Below, piece by piece: positions 1-9,762 of a stretch of 18,813 nucleotides of DNA. The translations under genes were made by a program, and so were the position numbers. The notes beneath the pieces were generated by a model. It saw only the letters and a list, made by a program, of their open reading frames with translations. It searched no databases and had not been told where the DNA came from. The DNA is from Aureobasidium sp. EXF-3400 (Eukaryota > Ascomycota > Dothideomycetes > Dothideales > Saccotheciaceae), in assembly GCA_024195585.1 (NCBI GenBank), contig SWBL01000581.1, positions 1-18,813 of the forward strand. Reading direction: 5' to 3'. Position 1 is the first letter of the stretch, and every line of letters begins with the position of its first letter.

Positions 1-246
1 GTATCGATCGTTTTGACACGATGAGTCGCTCCATCCGATCTTTACACTAACCAAGACGTCCTGTAATGTTACTAATCTTACCGACCTGGCTAAGAAGGGT
101 TCGATAGAAAGCTTCAGCATGGAGGTTAGAATTACGGCCAAGTCTAGAGCGTGTGTTGGAGTTACAATAGTCAAATCTTTCGCGACGCACAAGCTCTACG
201 TTGCATTAGCAAGATACCGTCCAGATGCTTCACTGAGACTCTGGAC

Positions 247-594
247 TTAATGACCTGTCATATTTGCTTCCGCATCCTGGGCGCACATTACCATAGTGTA
301 CGACACAGACCGCAACGTAGCTAGAGGCCAGATCAGTATAGTGAATAGGGTAAGTGTAATGCAGATCATTGCAGCTCCGCGACCAAAGTCGTCAAGATGC
401 TTTATCCCTATAGTCTTTACACTGCCGGTGTAATTTATGAAGTTGTCGGCCGAACAGTCTTTGAAAATTATGATGTCCAGTTGTTCAGCCTCCTTCAGAC
501 GAATATCGCTCGCGATCACTAGCCCGAAGGAACTCGAGAAACGATCGACTTGAAAGTTCCCTGTTCTTGGAGCTTTGTTGTAGTATGACGGCAC
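247..594 (-). CDS. Possible membrane-protein fragment or exon (unrecognised)
   Basis: This is a 115-codon open frame that begins with GTG and has no ATG before residue 76, so it cannot be a complete eukaryotic gene as it stands. It could be a terminal exon or a decayed remnant. An in-frame TAA lies just upstream, and I found no convincing splice acceptor. The translation has a protein-like middle (SSFGLVIASDIRL, then INYTGSVKTIGIKHLDDFG) and one hydrophobic segment (about residues 74-95, ICITLTLFTILIWPLATL) that could span a membrane close to the C-terminus. I do not recognise the family. A chance open frame remains quite possible. Confidence 0.2.
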   Translation of the reverse strand: MPSYYNKAPRTGNFQVDRFSSSFGLVIASDIRLKEAEQLDIIIFKDCSADNFINYTGSVKTIGIKHLDDFGRGAAMICITLTLFTILIWPLATLRSVSYTMVMCAQDAEANMTGH

Positions 595-1654
595 AGTCGT
601 CTCATGTTAGATGGTCCCCAGAAAGATGCATTACTGATCCGCTAACTTTCTTCTAGACAGACTACATTCTTCGCAGCGCATCAGAATTTGCAATACGCCC
701 TCGGATCAGAGGATTGTTATTATCTCGATCATGAGAATCTCGATCGCGGGAGTAGCAGAAATTGTGGGCCACGGATGATGTTTGCGTGACCGATACGACT
801 CTGTATATCAGGCCACGCACTATGTCTTCACTCCAGTCCTAGGTGCCATAGTGGTCTGCGTCATCGAAAATGATCGGAATGTCTTCGGGAAGGATACAAA
901 ACCGGCGTTCAAGCCTATATCTTAATAAGAACGCGCTTCATTCATCATGATTTTATGTACGGGATTGAGATGTGCCGATTTATCGTAGCTAGAGCAGTAC
1001 GCTCAGTGGTTCTTACTGTCGCTTCTATGCGCCGGCCTACAGAATAGGTGAGGCACTGGTTTTTTCGCTGGAGATAAGAACTTCACCAAGATGACTGTCT
1101 TTACACTCAGGTCTAATAAAATCGGTCTATTATGTGAGGTTAAAAGACACTGCATCGCTAGTTGAGTCTAGAAATTGGTCTGAAGGGACTGTAAGACCAT
1201 AGGCTAGGGAGATTTTCAGATTCTGGAGCTCGATAAGAGTGTTTACTCGCGCGTTGATAGCCAGAAGGGCGATGGTGAAAAGGGGACTATGGCTGTTCTA
1301 CAACGAGTCACTTAGATTGCTCGGTGTTTTGGTCGTTTGTTGGGATACATTGAAGACGTTTTGAAGGCCTCTAGTTCCACTAGAACCAAATCTTATAGAA
1401 ACGGCATCGTGAACATGCACGAAGCTTCACGCTCTAAGGAGATACGATCAGAGGATTCACCGGAAGACACGTGTGGAAGGTAAAGTCAAGCACGTTTCGA
1501 ACAAACTCATGCCCTCGATATTGAAGCTAGAGAAGTCGAGCCACCCATGGTACGCTATCTCTAGAGGATATGGCATAGCGAGAGCCCGCCGAAGAACGAG
1601 TGCTGGAGCGTTTTTGTATATTCTACACTAGCTAGAAAATATCACTAGGAAGGA
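595..1654. other. Gene-free stretch, nothing recognised
   Basis: No open frame of useful length, RNA gene, terminal inverted repeat or tandem array was recognised. A CACGTG hexamer lies at 1467-1472. Such hexamers occur about as often as expected by chance across the window, so I attach no meaning to it. Confidence 0.5.
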
Positions 1655-2155
1655 TCATGTCTGGTACGAGTACACGGAACCAGAAGCGACAAATATGCCT
1701 CCTTCGCGTCTCGACCTGGAAAGAAACTTGTGCATGGCAGCTCGAATCTTCTCGATCCCACTTATGAGACTCCCGAGATCTTGGACGTGATGTTCATAGA
1801 GTTCCCTTGGATACAGATTCATACTACCTGGATACTGGAGGTACTGGACCCCAAGTATATGGTAGTGGAGCTGAACTGCCCAAGATTGAAGTTCTACAGA
1901 ACGCCCCAATTCTGTGCTAGTTTCCAGTATCGCCAGGTCACCTTTAAGCTCCTTCAACAGAAATGGAAGGTCGCGGAACGGGGCGGCAGTTGCGTGTTGG
2001 TCATTGTGCTGATATACCATCAATTCGAGTACCTCGACTGCAGCTTGCAATTTGTTTTTTGCTCGGAAGATGTAACTTCTATCATTGTACAAGGTATTGC
2101 TAGACATAGTAATACTGGATCGGATGGATGTCGTTATGGAGAAATTAGAGCGCAT
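1655..2155 (-). CDS. Hypothetical protein, 166 aa
   Basis: This uninterrupted frame starts with a true ATG at 2155; a second in-frame ATG at 2107 is an equally plausible start. No domain was recognised. The translation looks mostly helical and well mixed (for example KNKLQAAVEVLELMVYQH, LPFLLKELKGDLAILE and LGSLISGIEKIRAAMHKFL), with no signal peptide or membrane span, so a small soluble protein is the best guess. An overlapping plus-strand frame (1730-2185) has a less natural composition and I judge it a shadow. It sits downstream of, and on the same strand as, the first cyclin-like gene, separated by about 0.6 kb. It may be a real lineage-specific gene, an exon or a chance frame. Confidence 0.35.
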   Translation of the reverse strand: MRSNFSITTSIRSSITMSSNTLYNDRSYIFRAKNKLQAAVEVLELMVYQHNDQHATAAPFRDLPFLLKELKGDLAILETSTELGRSVELQSWAVQLHYHILGVQYLQYPGSMNLYPRELYEHHVQDLGSLISGIEKIRAAMHKFLSRSRREGGIFVASGSVYSYQT

Positions 2156-2771
2156 GGGACCCTTCCGATGATATGGAGATGTTAGGATTGTTTACAAATT
2201 ATTTCACAGATACCAGACCCTAGTTTGTAGTAACGTGAAGTGGGAGCTTGATGATACTTTGTGAACCACTAAGTAGGACCCATAGCAGAGACCATTTGCC
2301 TAGAAGTTTACGAGGAACAGCTTGGTGAGATTCTTTCAGTGACACAATCATGCTTTTAGCTGCCAACCGCGCGGTTTCGAGACGCTCGCGAATGTGGATC
2401 CATACAGCTATGTAGAATGATCTCTGGGTGAAGATGACATGGAGTTGGAAGAATGTCTAAACATGAACCTGATATGACATTATCCCTGATTAAGTCGACG
2501 GTGGTCTACTTCAGTATCATGTCATCAGATCGAATCATGTTGTTAAGCCTGATGACTGGCTTCTAAGCCCTCAAGGCGGCTCGAGTTTGCTTAGTTTGTC
2601 TGGGGAAGGGGAAACCCAACGTTCGTCAAACAGTACAAACAATGCACGAGGGAGATGATATTGAGTCGTTCTCCATGTTTAGTTCAATGAACTTGAAAGT
2701 TTCGTTATGACCGCTCCCCGAAGATCTGTCGAGCTCTGCAAGTAATTGCATTCGACACGTATGTTCATCAG
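2156..2771. other. Gene-free stretch downstream of the first cyclin-like gene
   Basis: Nothing is recognised here. An alternative minus-strand frame continues to 2626 past the cyclin stop, but its Ser/Cys-rich translation is out of frame with the cyclin and looks like a shadow. The stretch presumably holds the 3' end of the cyclin-like transcript. Confidence 0.4.
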
Positions 2772-3725
2772 CTAAGATACAACAGATCGGCGTAGACACT
2801 GATCTAAGGTCAGGGCTACAGAAGAATTCTCCGGGCGACTGTACTCGGCAAAAAGGATTTCTGGCACCTGGTTGAGCTTCTTGAAGATACATACCAGTAC
2901 TGGATAAACTTTCTTGATGTGAGGCTCTAGTATTGGTTGCGGCGGTAGTTTCAGAGCAAGTCTGGTGATTGCCACAGCAGCTTTTGCTATGATCGAACAT
3001 GGGATCGACACAAACTCTCCATAGAAAAGAGTGAGTTTGCAGACGTAGAGGGCCATGTTCTCGACTTCCTTCGTGCGCTCATGGTGGAGCAGTCCCAGAT
3101 GGAAAAACTCATACGGAGTGGGACTACCAATCAAGTGTTCAAGTGCATCCAGGATGTTTCTTTCCATGTCGAAGACTTGCTGCTGCGTGGTCTCATACAA
3201 CAACCAGCCCTTCTGATGAATACTCGGAATTCTGTTTCTCTGGTCCATGTATTTGCTTGCGATCAGCAAAGCCACCCCGCAAAGAAGTTCGACACCTTTC
3301 CACCTGATGAATATCTTGGTGCTATATCTGTCTATGATATTGACCGCCAAGAATAGGGTGTCATGACAGAGCTGTAGGTCAGATTGACTTTGCAGGAGCA
3401 TTTGGACAAGCAGAAATCTTTGTTCCCATCCAATCTCTGGTTGTAGAAACAGGCACGGTCGCTTTGGTGTCGTTTTATGCTGACCAGGATGTTAACGGGT
3501 GGCAAAGAACTGCACCTGCCAAGCTCGCCCTAGACATACCTCGAGGAGTAGCATCTCAAAGATCATATCTTCCTCCGCGCTAATTCTAGGTTGGGTGTGC
3601 ATCCATCTGGTCTTTCTCAAAATGGCTTTTGCTTTTTGACTACGAGTGTGGTCCGCTGTGTCTGGAGAGAGAGCAAGCTGAACTTGCTGTAAAGATTGCA
3701 AGTGTCGTTGAAGCTCAACTGGCAT
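2772..3725 (-). CDS. Cyclin-like protein, paralogue 1 (G1-cyclin type, two exons)
   Basis: Predicted as exons 3725-3540 and 3479-2772 with a 60-nt intron (GTATGT donor, GTTAAC branch-like site, GTCAG acceptor), giving about 297 aa. The join is supported because it reads through to a cyclin-box start. Exon 1 ends in WMHTQPRIS...MLLLE and exon 2 supplies PCLFLQPEIGW, which resembles the LQPE-x-x-W entry of fungal G1 cyclins. Cyclin-box hallmarks follow: TLFLAVNIIDRY, GVALLIASKYMD and a Glu in DMERNIL. Such proteins bind and direct a cyclin-dependent kinase. The residues usually contacting the kinase (Arg in the first helix, Asp of DRY, Lys of ASKY, Glu of MER) appear kept, although the usual L-D-[FW]-L-x-E helix is altered. 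The ATG at 3725 starts it. The frame stays open for 44 more codons upstream without another ATG, so an additional 5' exon is possible. Its paralogue lies 1.3 kb upstream on the same strand. Confidence 0.8.
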
Positions 3726-5018
3726 GATTGAGACGGGTCTGAATGTACTTTCTTCGTAGAGGCCGATTTCTGTAGCTACCTGTATGACAAATATAGAGAC
3801 TCGAGCTCGTGCTGGACTACCTGCGGCAATGATTCTGCGTATAGTTAACCAGAGGATTTATCTGGCCGTGTTAAGGTCCTCAAATGTATAGCTACTCTTC
3901 TCAAGGATTTTCTTACGACGTGCCCACAAATTACTATACGATTGTCCAATGTCGTCGATGATAAAAGAAAAGGACTGATCATAGGCCGCCTGAGTATTCC
4001 TCATGACCTAGGAAAGATATGCCACCCTGCTTCCAAGTTCGGCAGTTGTTCGAAACGTGGCTTGGGTAAATTTACACACTGCTCCTCAACTCGCTCGCGG
4101 TGCGAGAGCTAAATTGAAACATGCTGCATAAGCAGAGAATGTGGTGTACTAATGAGTACAAAATCTAAGTGTATACCATACAGAGAACTCCAGGCCGCCT
4201 CAATGCTATTTACAGTATCATCGTAGCCATTGGATTAACGTTGCCTTTAATATAGAAATTCCAGGGTTTTGGACGATCATAGGTGCTTGATACAACAATT
4301 TTGAGTCATACTAGATTGGGAAGGTCCGGGAAATAGTCGGTCATGCTGTTAATAGCTGAATCTAGGTGTTCGCTTACGTGGGTAAAATTGTGACAACTGA
4401 ACTCTTGTCAAAAATTATGCTTCCAAACCTTGCTCGACAAGAAACGCAGTGTCGTTTTATGCTTAGTCACTATGTATTCAATAACAGCAACACGAATAAC
4501 GAACTATTTTCATTTGTGCTGGAGACCATATTCGAATGAGAACTGTTCCTTGAGACACGATAGGGTCTTGTGGGTAATTGTTCGACGCCATTATCATGCC
4601 TCTACTAAGGGCCATGGACATGTGTGCTGTACCTTTTCGACTCTGTTCCAAGCCTGATATAGCGGATGCTCGACAGAATAGTGTACAACATTATCATTAC
4701 GTAGACGTAGTAGTCTATGTCAGAAACTCGATAACATAGAATCTGTATTCTCATCTATGTATCACGTAAACTCGCTGTAACAAAGGTACAACAAAGCCGC
4801 GACAGAGCTGCGGTAAACCCAGAAAAAAGCTGCGACAATGCTCTTAGCCAGTAGATGATGAATCTTTTTTCGATGGCTGATGCTGCTTACATGGGCCTCT
4901 TTTACCCTGGTTCTCATCCCGAATCTATGACACACATGTTTGGAGGAGAAACATACCACAGTGTGACACGTGGTAGTTGTTCATGGTGCTGTCTCGCCAA
5001 CGAGTTCCAGAACACCGT
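3726..5018. other. Spacer between the two cyclin-like genes
   Basis: Apart from the ATG-less open extension of the first cyclin frame up to 3857, no gene is supported. The short frames near 4430-4657 (+) and 4762-4959 (-) begin with TTG or GTG and their translations are not protein-like. The spacer should hold the promoter of the first cyclin-like gene and the 3' end of the second. Confidence 0.5.
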
Positions 5019-5935
5019 CTATCGTGGATGATCGAGCGCAAGATACTGCAGTAACAAGTTATGATCTCCCAAATATTTGTGCATGATCATCGCCACAAAG
5101 ATGGTCTTTCCACTACTGTACGTGCGATGGAGAATCTTGGGCGGGCGTAAAAGCCTCCGAAGCATGCAGCAGAGTACTCGTTGCCGCTCTGTAGATTCAC
5201 TATCACTTGACACTGTCGGGATCGATATTTCGCCGATAGCACATCTGGCTATCACTATGGCTGACCGAGCCACAATTATCGACGGCACCGAGACAAATTC
5301 TGGGTAAAAAAGTGTAGCCTTGCAGATGTAGGATATCATATGTCCAAGTCGTTGGGTAACTTGATTTCCGACAAGCTCGAGTTGAATGTGGCCTGGAAGT
5401 GAAGGATAACCGATCAAATAGTCTAGCGTCTCTAGAACGTGCTTTTCCATACGTAAGATGTCTTTCTGATCGTAATTAGACAGCAGCTGCCATCCACTTG
5501 AAGACGTGGTTGGTGAATTCTCTCGTCGATCGAGATACTTGCTCGCTATGAGCAGGGCGACTCCACCGACGAGCTTATGATGCGTAGGCTTGATGACTCT
5601 TTTGGCCGCGTATCTGTCCAGGATATTTACTGCTAGGAAGAGCGCATCGGAACAAAGCTCAAGGGCTTGTTGACTCTTGACAAGTAGACACACAAGCTGG
5701 AACCTTGCCGTCCAACCAAGTTCCGGCTGAAGTTCTATACAAGTCTTGTTAGGCCTCGTTCTGGTCTGGTAGCAGAGTTAGTCAAGGAACGATATCTCAG
5801 CATGCCATAGGCTTGGTCTGGTCGCACTTCTAGCAGGGAAATTTGTTCTCTCATCTCATCTTTACAGCTGATTCTGGGTTGAGAATGCATCCATCTTGCT
5901 CTCCCTGGCTTGACAACCTCTTTTCCGGATCTCAT
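5019..5935 (-). CDS. Cyclin-like protein, paralogue 2 (G1-cyclin type, two exons)
   Basis: Predicted as exons 5935-5828 and 5765-5019 with a 62-nt intron (GTGCGA donor, GACTAAC branch site, TACCAG acceptor), about 284 aa from the ATG at 5935. The spliced product reads WMHSQPRIS...ISLLE then CIELQPELGW, matching paralogue 1 around the same junction. The box continues with ALFLAVNILDRYAAKRVI, LVGGVALLIASKYLDRR and RMEKHVLETLDYLIGYPS, which closely follow fungal G1 cyclins. A second, less conserved helical half resembles paralogue 1 (YICKATLFYPEFVSVPS). A CDK-regulatory role is inferred from the family. The usual acidic residues of the first cyclin-box helix (L-D-F-L-x-E) are replaced (CLLVKS), so kinase binding may be altered. 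The start is uncertain: the frame is open without an ATG up to 6061, and that stretch resembles the N-terminus of paralogue 1. Confidence 0.76.
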
Positions 5936-6061
5936 CGGTGACTGATCCGTAGTGTAGCCAATCCTCGCAGTATCTACCCATGAGTAAGGAGCAAGTGATC
6001 TAATATGCTGAACTACTGTTCTCAACCATTGCTGTAGCGTAAAGTCGTTTGCTGTTATGGT

Positions 6062-7086
6062 TCACACCTGGAACTATTGTGGTAATACTTCTCTGCGGCT
6101 AAAAACGCACTAGATACAAAACACGACTAGATCTTGAGATACTATAGTTGTAAACACATCGTTTTCACGCTCCGCCGCCGAATTGGTTCTAAGATTATGC
6201 TGCGAACTTTGGACAATCGACCAGTCTAGCTAGGTAAACGGAAACAGTCTCGGCCAAGTCCATGACCATTTCACATACCTTTGGTCATGTATACATCGTT
6301 TAGCGACAACTAGTATAATGTCGTGGTGAATTCGTGACTCAATGCGGTGCTGATTCTGAGTGGGAATATATTGGGGACGGTACGAGAATACCCGTGTAAT
6401 GAAAAGGTCAAGCCATGGGTGAGAGTAGTGAAGTTTTGCTCAAACCGGTATCAAGGCACCGATCTCGATAGATTAAGCGTGTATGACATCATGTAAAACA
6501 CCAAAACTCCCAAAACAAAACGGACTGATCGGCGGAAATAGTTTGCCTTGTTTGCCTTGTTTGATAAGATCGGAGGGCAGCATCATCTTGCCATTAAGCG
6601 CGCTAGGTATGCTGCTATCATAAACATGGTAGTGACTACGCTAGGTAGTAAGTGTCAAGATGTCCAGTGGTCTCTAGACCGAGACGTAATTTTGCCAAAA
6701 TGGGACTGCGGCTGCAGAGTGGATGCAAGGATCACGAAAGATATTGAAAACTTCGTCAGCGTAGGTTCCTCACGTCAAATCCTCAAAATTGGTGGCTGTA
6801 CCAAAGCTGGAACGCTAACGCTTTTCGCCGTACTGAGGTTTGATTTTGTTTTCCTTACTGGTTGATATGTATCGTTGACTTGAGTAACCTCACCTTAGTC
6901 GTATAGTGTCTTGAACCGGCTTGTAAATGTATGTCCTGGCCTTTGTCTCTCAGAGGCTGCGCTTGAGATTTCGACGAAATGCATAATGAGTGCTCGCTGC
7001 TCATTCCTCGACTTTACGCGTCATAGGCTCTTTGCTAGCATACATTAGACACCTTGTCAAGGAGACTTCGAGGATTCGACAGCGAC
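6062..7086. other. Gene-free stretch between cyclin 2 and the Moco-sulfurase-like gene
   Basis: This divergent spacer should contain the promoters of both flanking genes. A plus-strand frame at 6548-6865 starts with TTG inside a small repeat (TTTGCCTTG twice, 6542-6558) and has a translation I cannot credit as protein. No RNA gene or mobile-element end was recognised. Confidence 0.45.
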
Positions 7087-9006
7087 ATGTCGTCCTCTAG
7101 CGGTCATGGCGACGACTATTGCGAGACCGCTTGTACAACACCCGCTCGGTCACATTCAGAGCGTATTGGAAGTAAAGAGATCGAGGCAATGAGAGCGTAC
7201 GAATACCCTCAACTCGCAGACAAGACTTATCTTGATCACGGAGGATCAACTGTAAGCTTACATCATACGTACGAGAACTCACTTTGTTACGTATCTGACC
7301 ATTTCCAGCTCTACGCCAAGTCAATGGTTGAGGCCTTTTCGAAAGATTTGATGACGAACTTATATGGCAACCCGCACTCAGACTCAACGCCTTCGGCTAT
7401 TGCTGGTCATCGAATACATGCCGTCCGAAAAAAGGCACTTTGCTTCTTCAACGCCGATCCTGGGGAATGGGATCTAGTTTTTGTCGCTAATGCTACTGCT
7501 GCAATCAAGCTTACGGTCGAATGTGTTAAGGACCATGCCGCTTCCACGCATAAGCAACTCTGGTATGGCTACCACCGCGATGCTCACACGAGTCTCGTGG
7601 GTATCCGCGAGCTCACGCCTACAAATCGATGCTTTGGCAGCGATGGAGAGGTAGAGAAGTGGATCGCGGGCGGTGATACTGACGGCTCATTTCCTTGCCA
7701 ATTAGGTCTTTTCGCCTACCCGGGCCAATCGAACATGACCGGCCGTCGTCTTCCTCTCAGCTGGCCCGGTGCAATCAGAGAGAAAATTCTCGGGGCTAAC
7801 ACTTACACTCTACTCGACGCTGCAGCTCTCGCCAGTACAGCACCGCTAGACCTCAGCAACACACGCGAAAGTCCCGACTTCGTGGCCCTTAGCTTCTACA
7901 AGATCTTCGGCTTTCCTGACATTGGAGCCCTACTGGTGCAGAAGTCCTCAGCTCACATCCTCGCGAACCGCAAATACTTCGGCGGCGGCACAGTCGATAT
8001 GGTCGTTACTCTCAACGACGCATGGTACGCTCGCAAGACTGCCTCAGTTCACGATGCACTGGAAGATGGCACTTTACCTTTCCACTCCATTCTCGCCCTC
8101 GACCACGCCATGGACATCCACGAGCGCCTCTATGGTCCTAACCCCATGGAGTGCATCTCACGCCATACGACCCAACTCTCAAAAACTTTACATGACAATC
8201 TGCGCGATCTTCGCCATCACAACGGCAGATCCGTCATTCGCATCTACAAAGAAACTTCCACTGTCTACGGCGACAGCAAAACCCAAGGAGCCACTATCGC
8301 TTTCAACGTGCTCAAGTCCTCTTCAGAACTTGTTGGCTACCAGGAAGTCGAGAAAGCTGCAAACGCAGTCGGTATCTACGTCCGTAGCGGCTCTCTTTGC
8401 AACCCTGGTGGCATGGCGGCCTACCTCTCTTGGACGCCCACAGAAATGCGCGAAGCCTTCTCCTCTGGCCACCGCTGTAGCAAGCCTACCGAAATTTACC
8501 ACGGCAAAGCTACTGGGGTTGTGCGTGTATCTTTAGGCGGCATGAGCACAGCTTCAGACATTCGCGCTTTGATCTCTTTCCTAGGGAAAACGTATATGGA
8601 TGCTACACCGCCGTCGGCCGTGAAAAATACTTTTAAGCAACCGCTTTCTGCACAACGAGCGTCGTTCATCAAGATGGAGATTTCTAGGGATTTGAATGTG
8701 ACGACTGGAACAGTCAGCACGGCGTCTATTAATCAGAAACTTCCTTCGTGTCCTTCGCCAGTCACACACAATCGTTTGCGCAAGTACTTCAATTTCAGCA
8801 TTGCTTCCCCTGGTAGTTTTGCATCCTCTGTCACCATTGCCGATTCTTCTCACTCACAGTCTTCTAAGCTCGTCGATTGGAAGACAGGACCCGACTTTGG
8901 TGGGCGCACTGGTCTGCTTAGTCACTCAACAAAGCCAGTCGCATCCGGAAGACGGGATAAAATTGGGGCAAAGAAGCAAATTCTAGCGGTTATACGGCGG
9001 TGGTGA
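7087..9006 (+). CDS. Molybdenum cofactor sulfurase-like, PLP-dependent class V aminotransferase without MOSC domain
   Basis: Predicted as one exon of 639 aa from the first in-frame ATG; the open frame begins at a TTG 11 codons earlier, just after in-frame stops. Residues about 45-500 match the NifS-like half of eukaryotic Moco sulfurases in order: YLDHGGS (48-54), GNPHSDS (94-100), AHTSLVGIRE (166-175), FAYPGQSNMTGRR (209-221), SFYKIFGFPDIGALLV with the PLP-binding Lys at 272, KYFGGGTV, RSGSLCNPGG with the candidate persulfide Cys at 438, and GKATGVVRVSLGGMST. Such enzymes take sulfur from cysteine. Full-length relatives pass it to the molybdenum cofactor of xanthine dehydrogenase or aldehyde oxidase through a C-terminal MOSC domain. 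Here MOSC is absent and replaced by about 140 residues rich in Ser and Lys/Arg. Catalytic residues look intact, so desulfurase activity is likely; the acceptor is unknown. Confidence 0.9.
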   Translation: MSSSSGHGDDYCETACTTPARSHSERIGSKEIEAMRAYEYPQLADKTYLDHGGSTVSLHHTYENSLCYVSDHFQLYAKSMVEAFSKDLMTNLYGNPHSDSTPSAIAGHRIHAVRKKALCFFNADPGEWDLVFVANATAAIKLTVECVKDHAASTHKQLWYGYHRDAHTSLVGIRELTPTNRCFGSDGEVEKWIAGGDTDGSFPCQLGLFAYPGQSNMTGRRLPLSWPGAIREKILGANTYTLLDAAALASTAPLDLSNTRESPDFVALSFYKIFGFPDIGALLVQKSSAHILANRKYFGGGTVDMVVTLNDAWYARKTASVHDALEDGTLPFHSILALDHAMDIHERLYGPNPMECISRHTTQLSKTLHDNLRDLRHHNGRSVIRIYKETSTVYGDSKTQGATIAFNVLKSSSELVGYQEVEKAANAVGIYVRSGSLCNPGGMAAYLSWTPTEMREAFSSGHRCSKPTEIYHGKATGVVRVSLGGMSTASDIRALISFLGKTYMDATPPSAVKNTFKQPLSAQRASFIKMEISRDLNVTTGTVSTASINQKLPSCPSPVTHNRLRKYFNFSIASPGSFASSVTIADSSHSQSSKLVDWKTGPDFGGRTGLLSHSTKPVASGRRDKIGAKKQILAVIRRW

Positions 9007-9762
9007 CCTCCAGAAGATTCTTCTATTCTGGTTTATGAGATCGACTCTGATACTGTTGGACTTCTGGCAGCGCGATCTGCGATTCGATGTGACAATCCCG
9101 TGACATTACTTAGATGCTTATATATCTCCTCTTTCTTCTGTCTACTGCTTACCTTGCTTTTCCCTTTCCTTTACTTCCACCGATTATCCCTATATTCACT
9201 TCCCGTGTACCAGATGCGTTCTCACAAGAACAGAAACAGATACCGTGGTAGAGTGCTGGTCATAGAGGATTTGTCAAAGGACTGTAAGAATGTGAACATG
9301 AAGATGAACATTACTATTTAGTCTGAGCTTCCTCTCATAGTTGACGCTTATCTAATGCGGCTTCGCATTCAGATCTATCCCGTCCCATATTTTCCTAGTC
9401 TTTCAAAGCTCCTTTTTCCAGAGAGGCCAGTTCCTCTGGGCTTGGAGCTAACACCAAATTCGACACTGCGAACAGCTAGACTTGCTTATTCAGACACAGG
9501 TAAGAGTGGGAAGGGAGAGGGTAGCTGACGAGCGCAGAACGGTATCCTTGACGGATAAATTACGCTTTGGATAGTGCGTAATAATACACACGCGTGGTTT
9601 TTCCGATCAGGTACTCTAGCCCTCTCTGTTCCTGACTATCAATTCAAGCTTTGATGACTGATAGCCCTGCAACGGACAATTACGAGGGTGTACACAAGGA
9701 TGAAGCTCTATAATCTTTCTATAATCTGATCGACAAGCAAAATAATCACCTCCTGCCTCGAG
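9007..9762. other. Gene-free spacer with a pyrimidine-rich tract
   Basis: This lies between two plus-strand genes. It contains a strongly C/T-rich run at about 9125-9182, of the kind found in fungal promoters and untranslated regions. A 73-codon frame over it (9100-9321) starts with GTG and reads as low-complexity Leu/Phe/Ser, so I leave it out. The spacer should hold the 3' end of the sulfurase-like transcript and the promoter of the SP-RING gene. Confidence 0.45.

Noticed and set aside
1730..2185. 151-codon plus-strand frame opposite 1655-2155
   Set aside because: It overlaps a better-composed minus-strand frame, and no domain or coding character was seen.
3435..3446. Apparent loss of a splice acceptor in the first cyclin-like gene (CAA where paralogue 2 has CAG before the PE-[IL]-GW codons)
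   Set aside because: A better acceptor lies about 40 nt upstream in both genes, each after a CTAAC- or TTAAC-type branch site. It gives a 60-62 nt intron and keeps phase, and the added residues (C-[LI]-x-LQPE) match between paralogues. The CAG/CAA therefore codes for Gln.
6548..6865. 105-codon plus-strand frame upstream of the sulfurase-like gene
   Set aside because: It starts at TTG within a small repeat, its first ATG is well inside, and the translation resembles no protein I know.
7922..8536. 204-codon plus-strand frame within the sulfurase-like gene
   Set aside because: It is a shifted frame across a clearly conserved enzyme. Its length reflects the codon composition of the real gene.
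9100..9321. 73-codon plus-strand frame with a hydrophobic start resembling a signal peptide
   Set aside because: It begins with GTG, and the hydrophobic stretch is simply the translation of a C/T-rich tract.
9354..9369. Perfect 6-bp stem with 4-base loop (AATGCG-GCTT-CGCATT)
   Set aside because: Hairpins this short are common by chance, it has no T-run, and fungal transcripts do not use such terminators.
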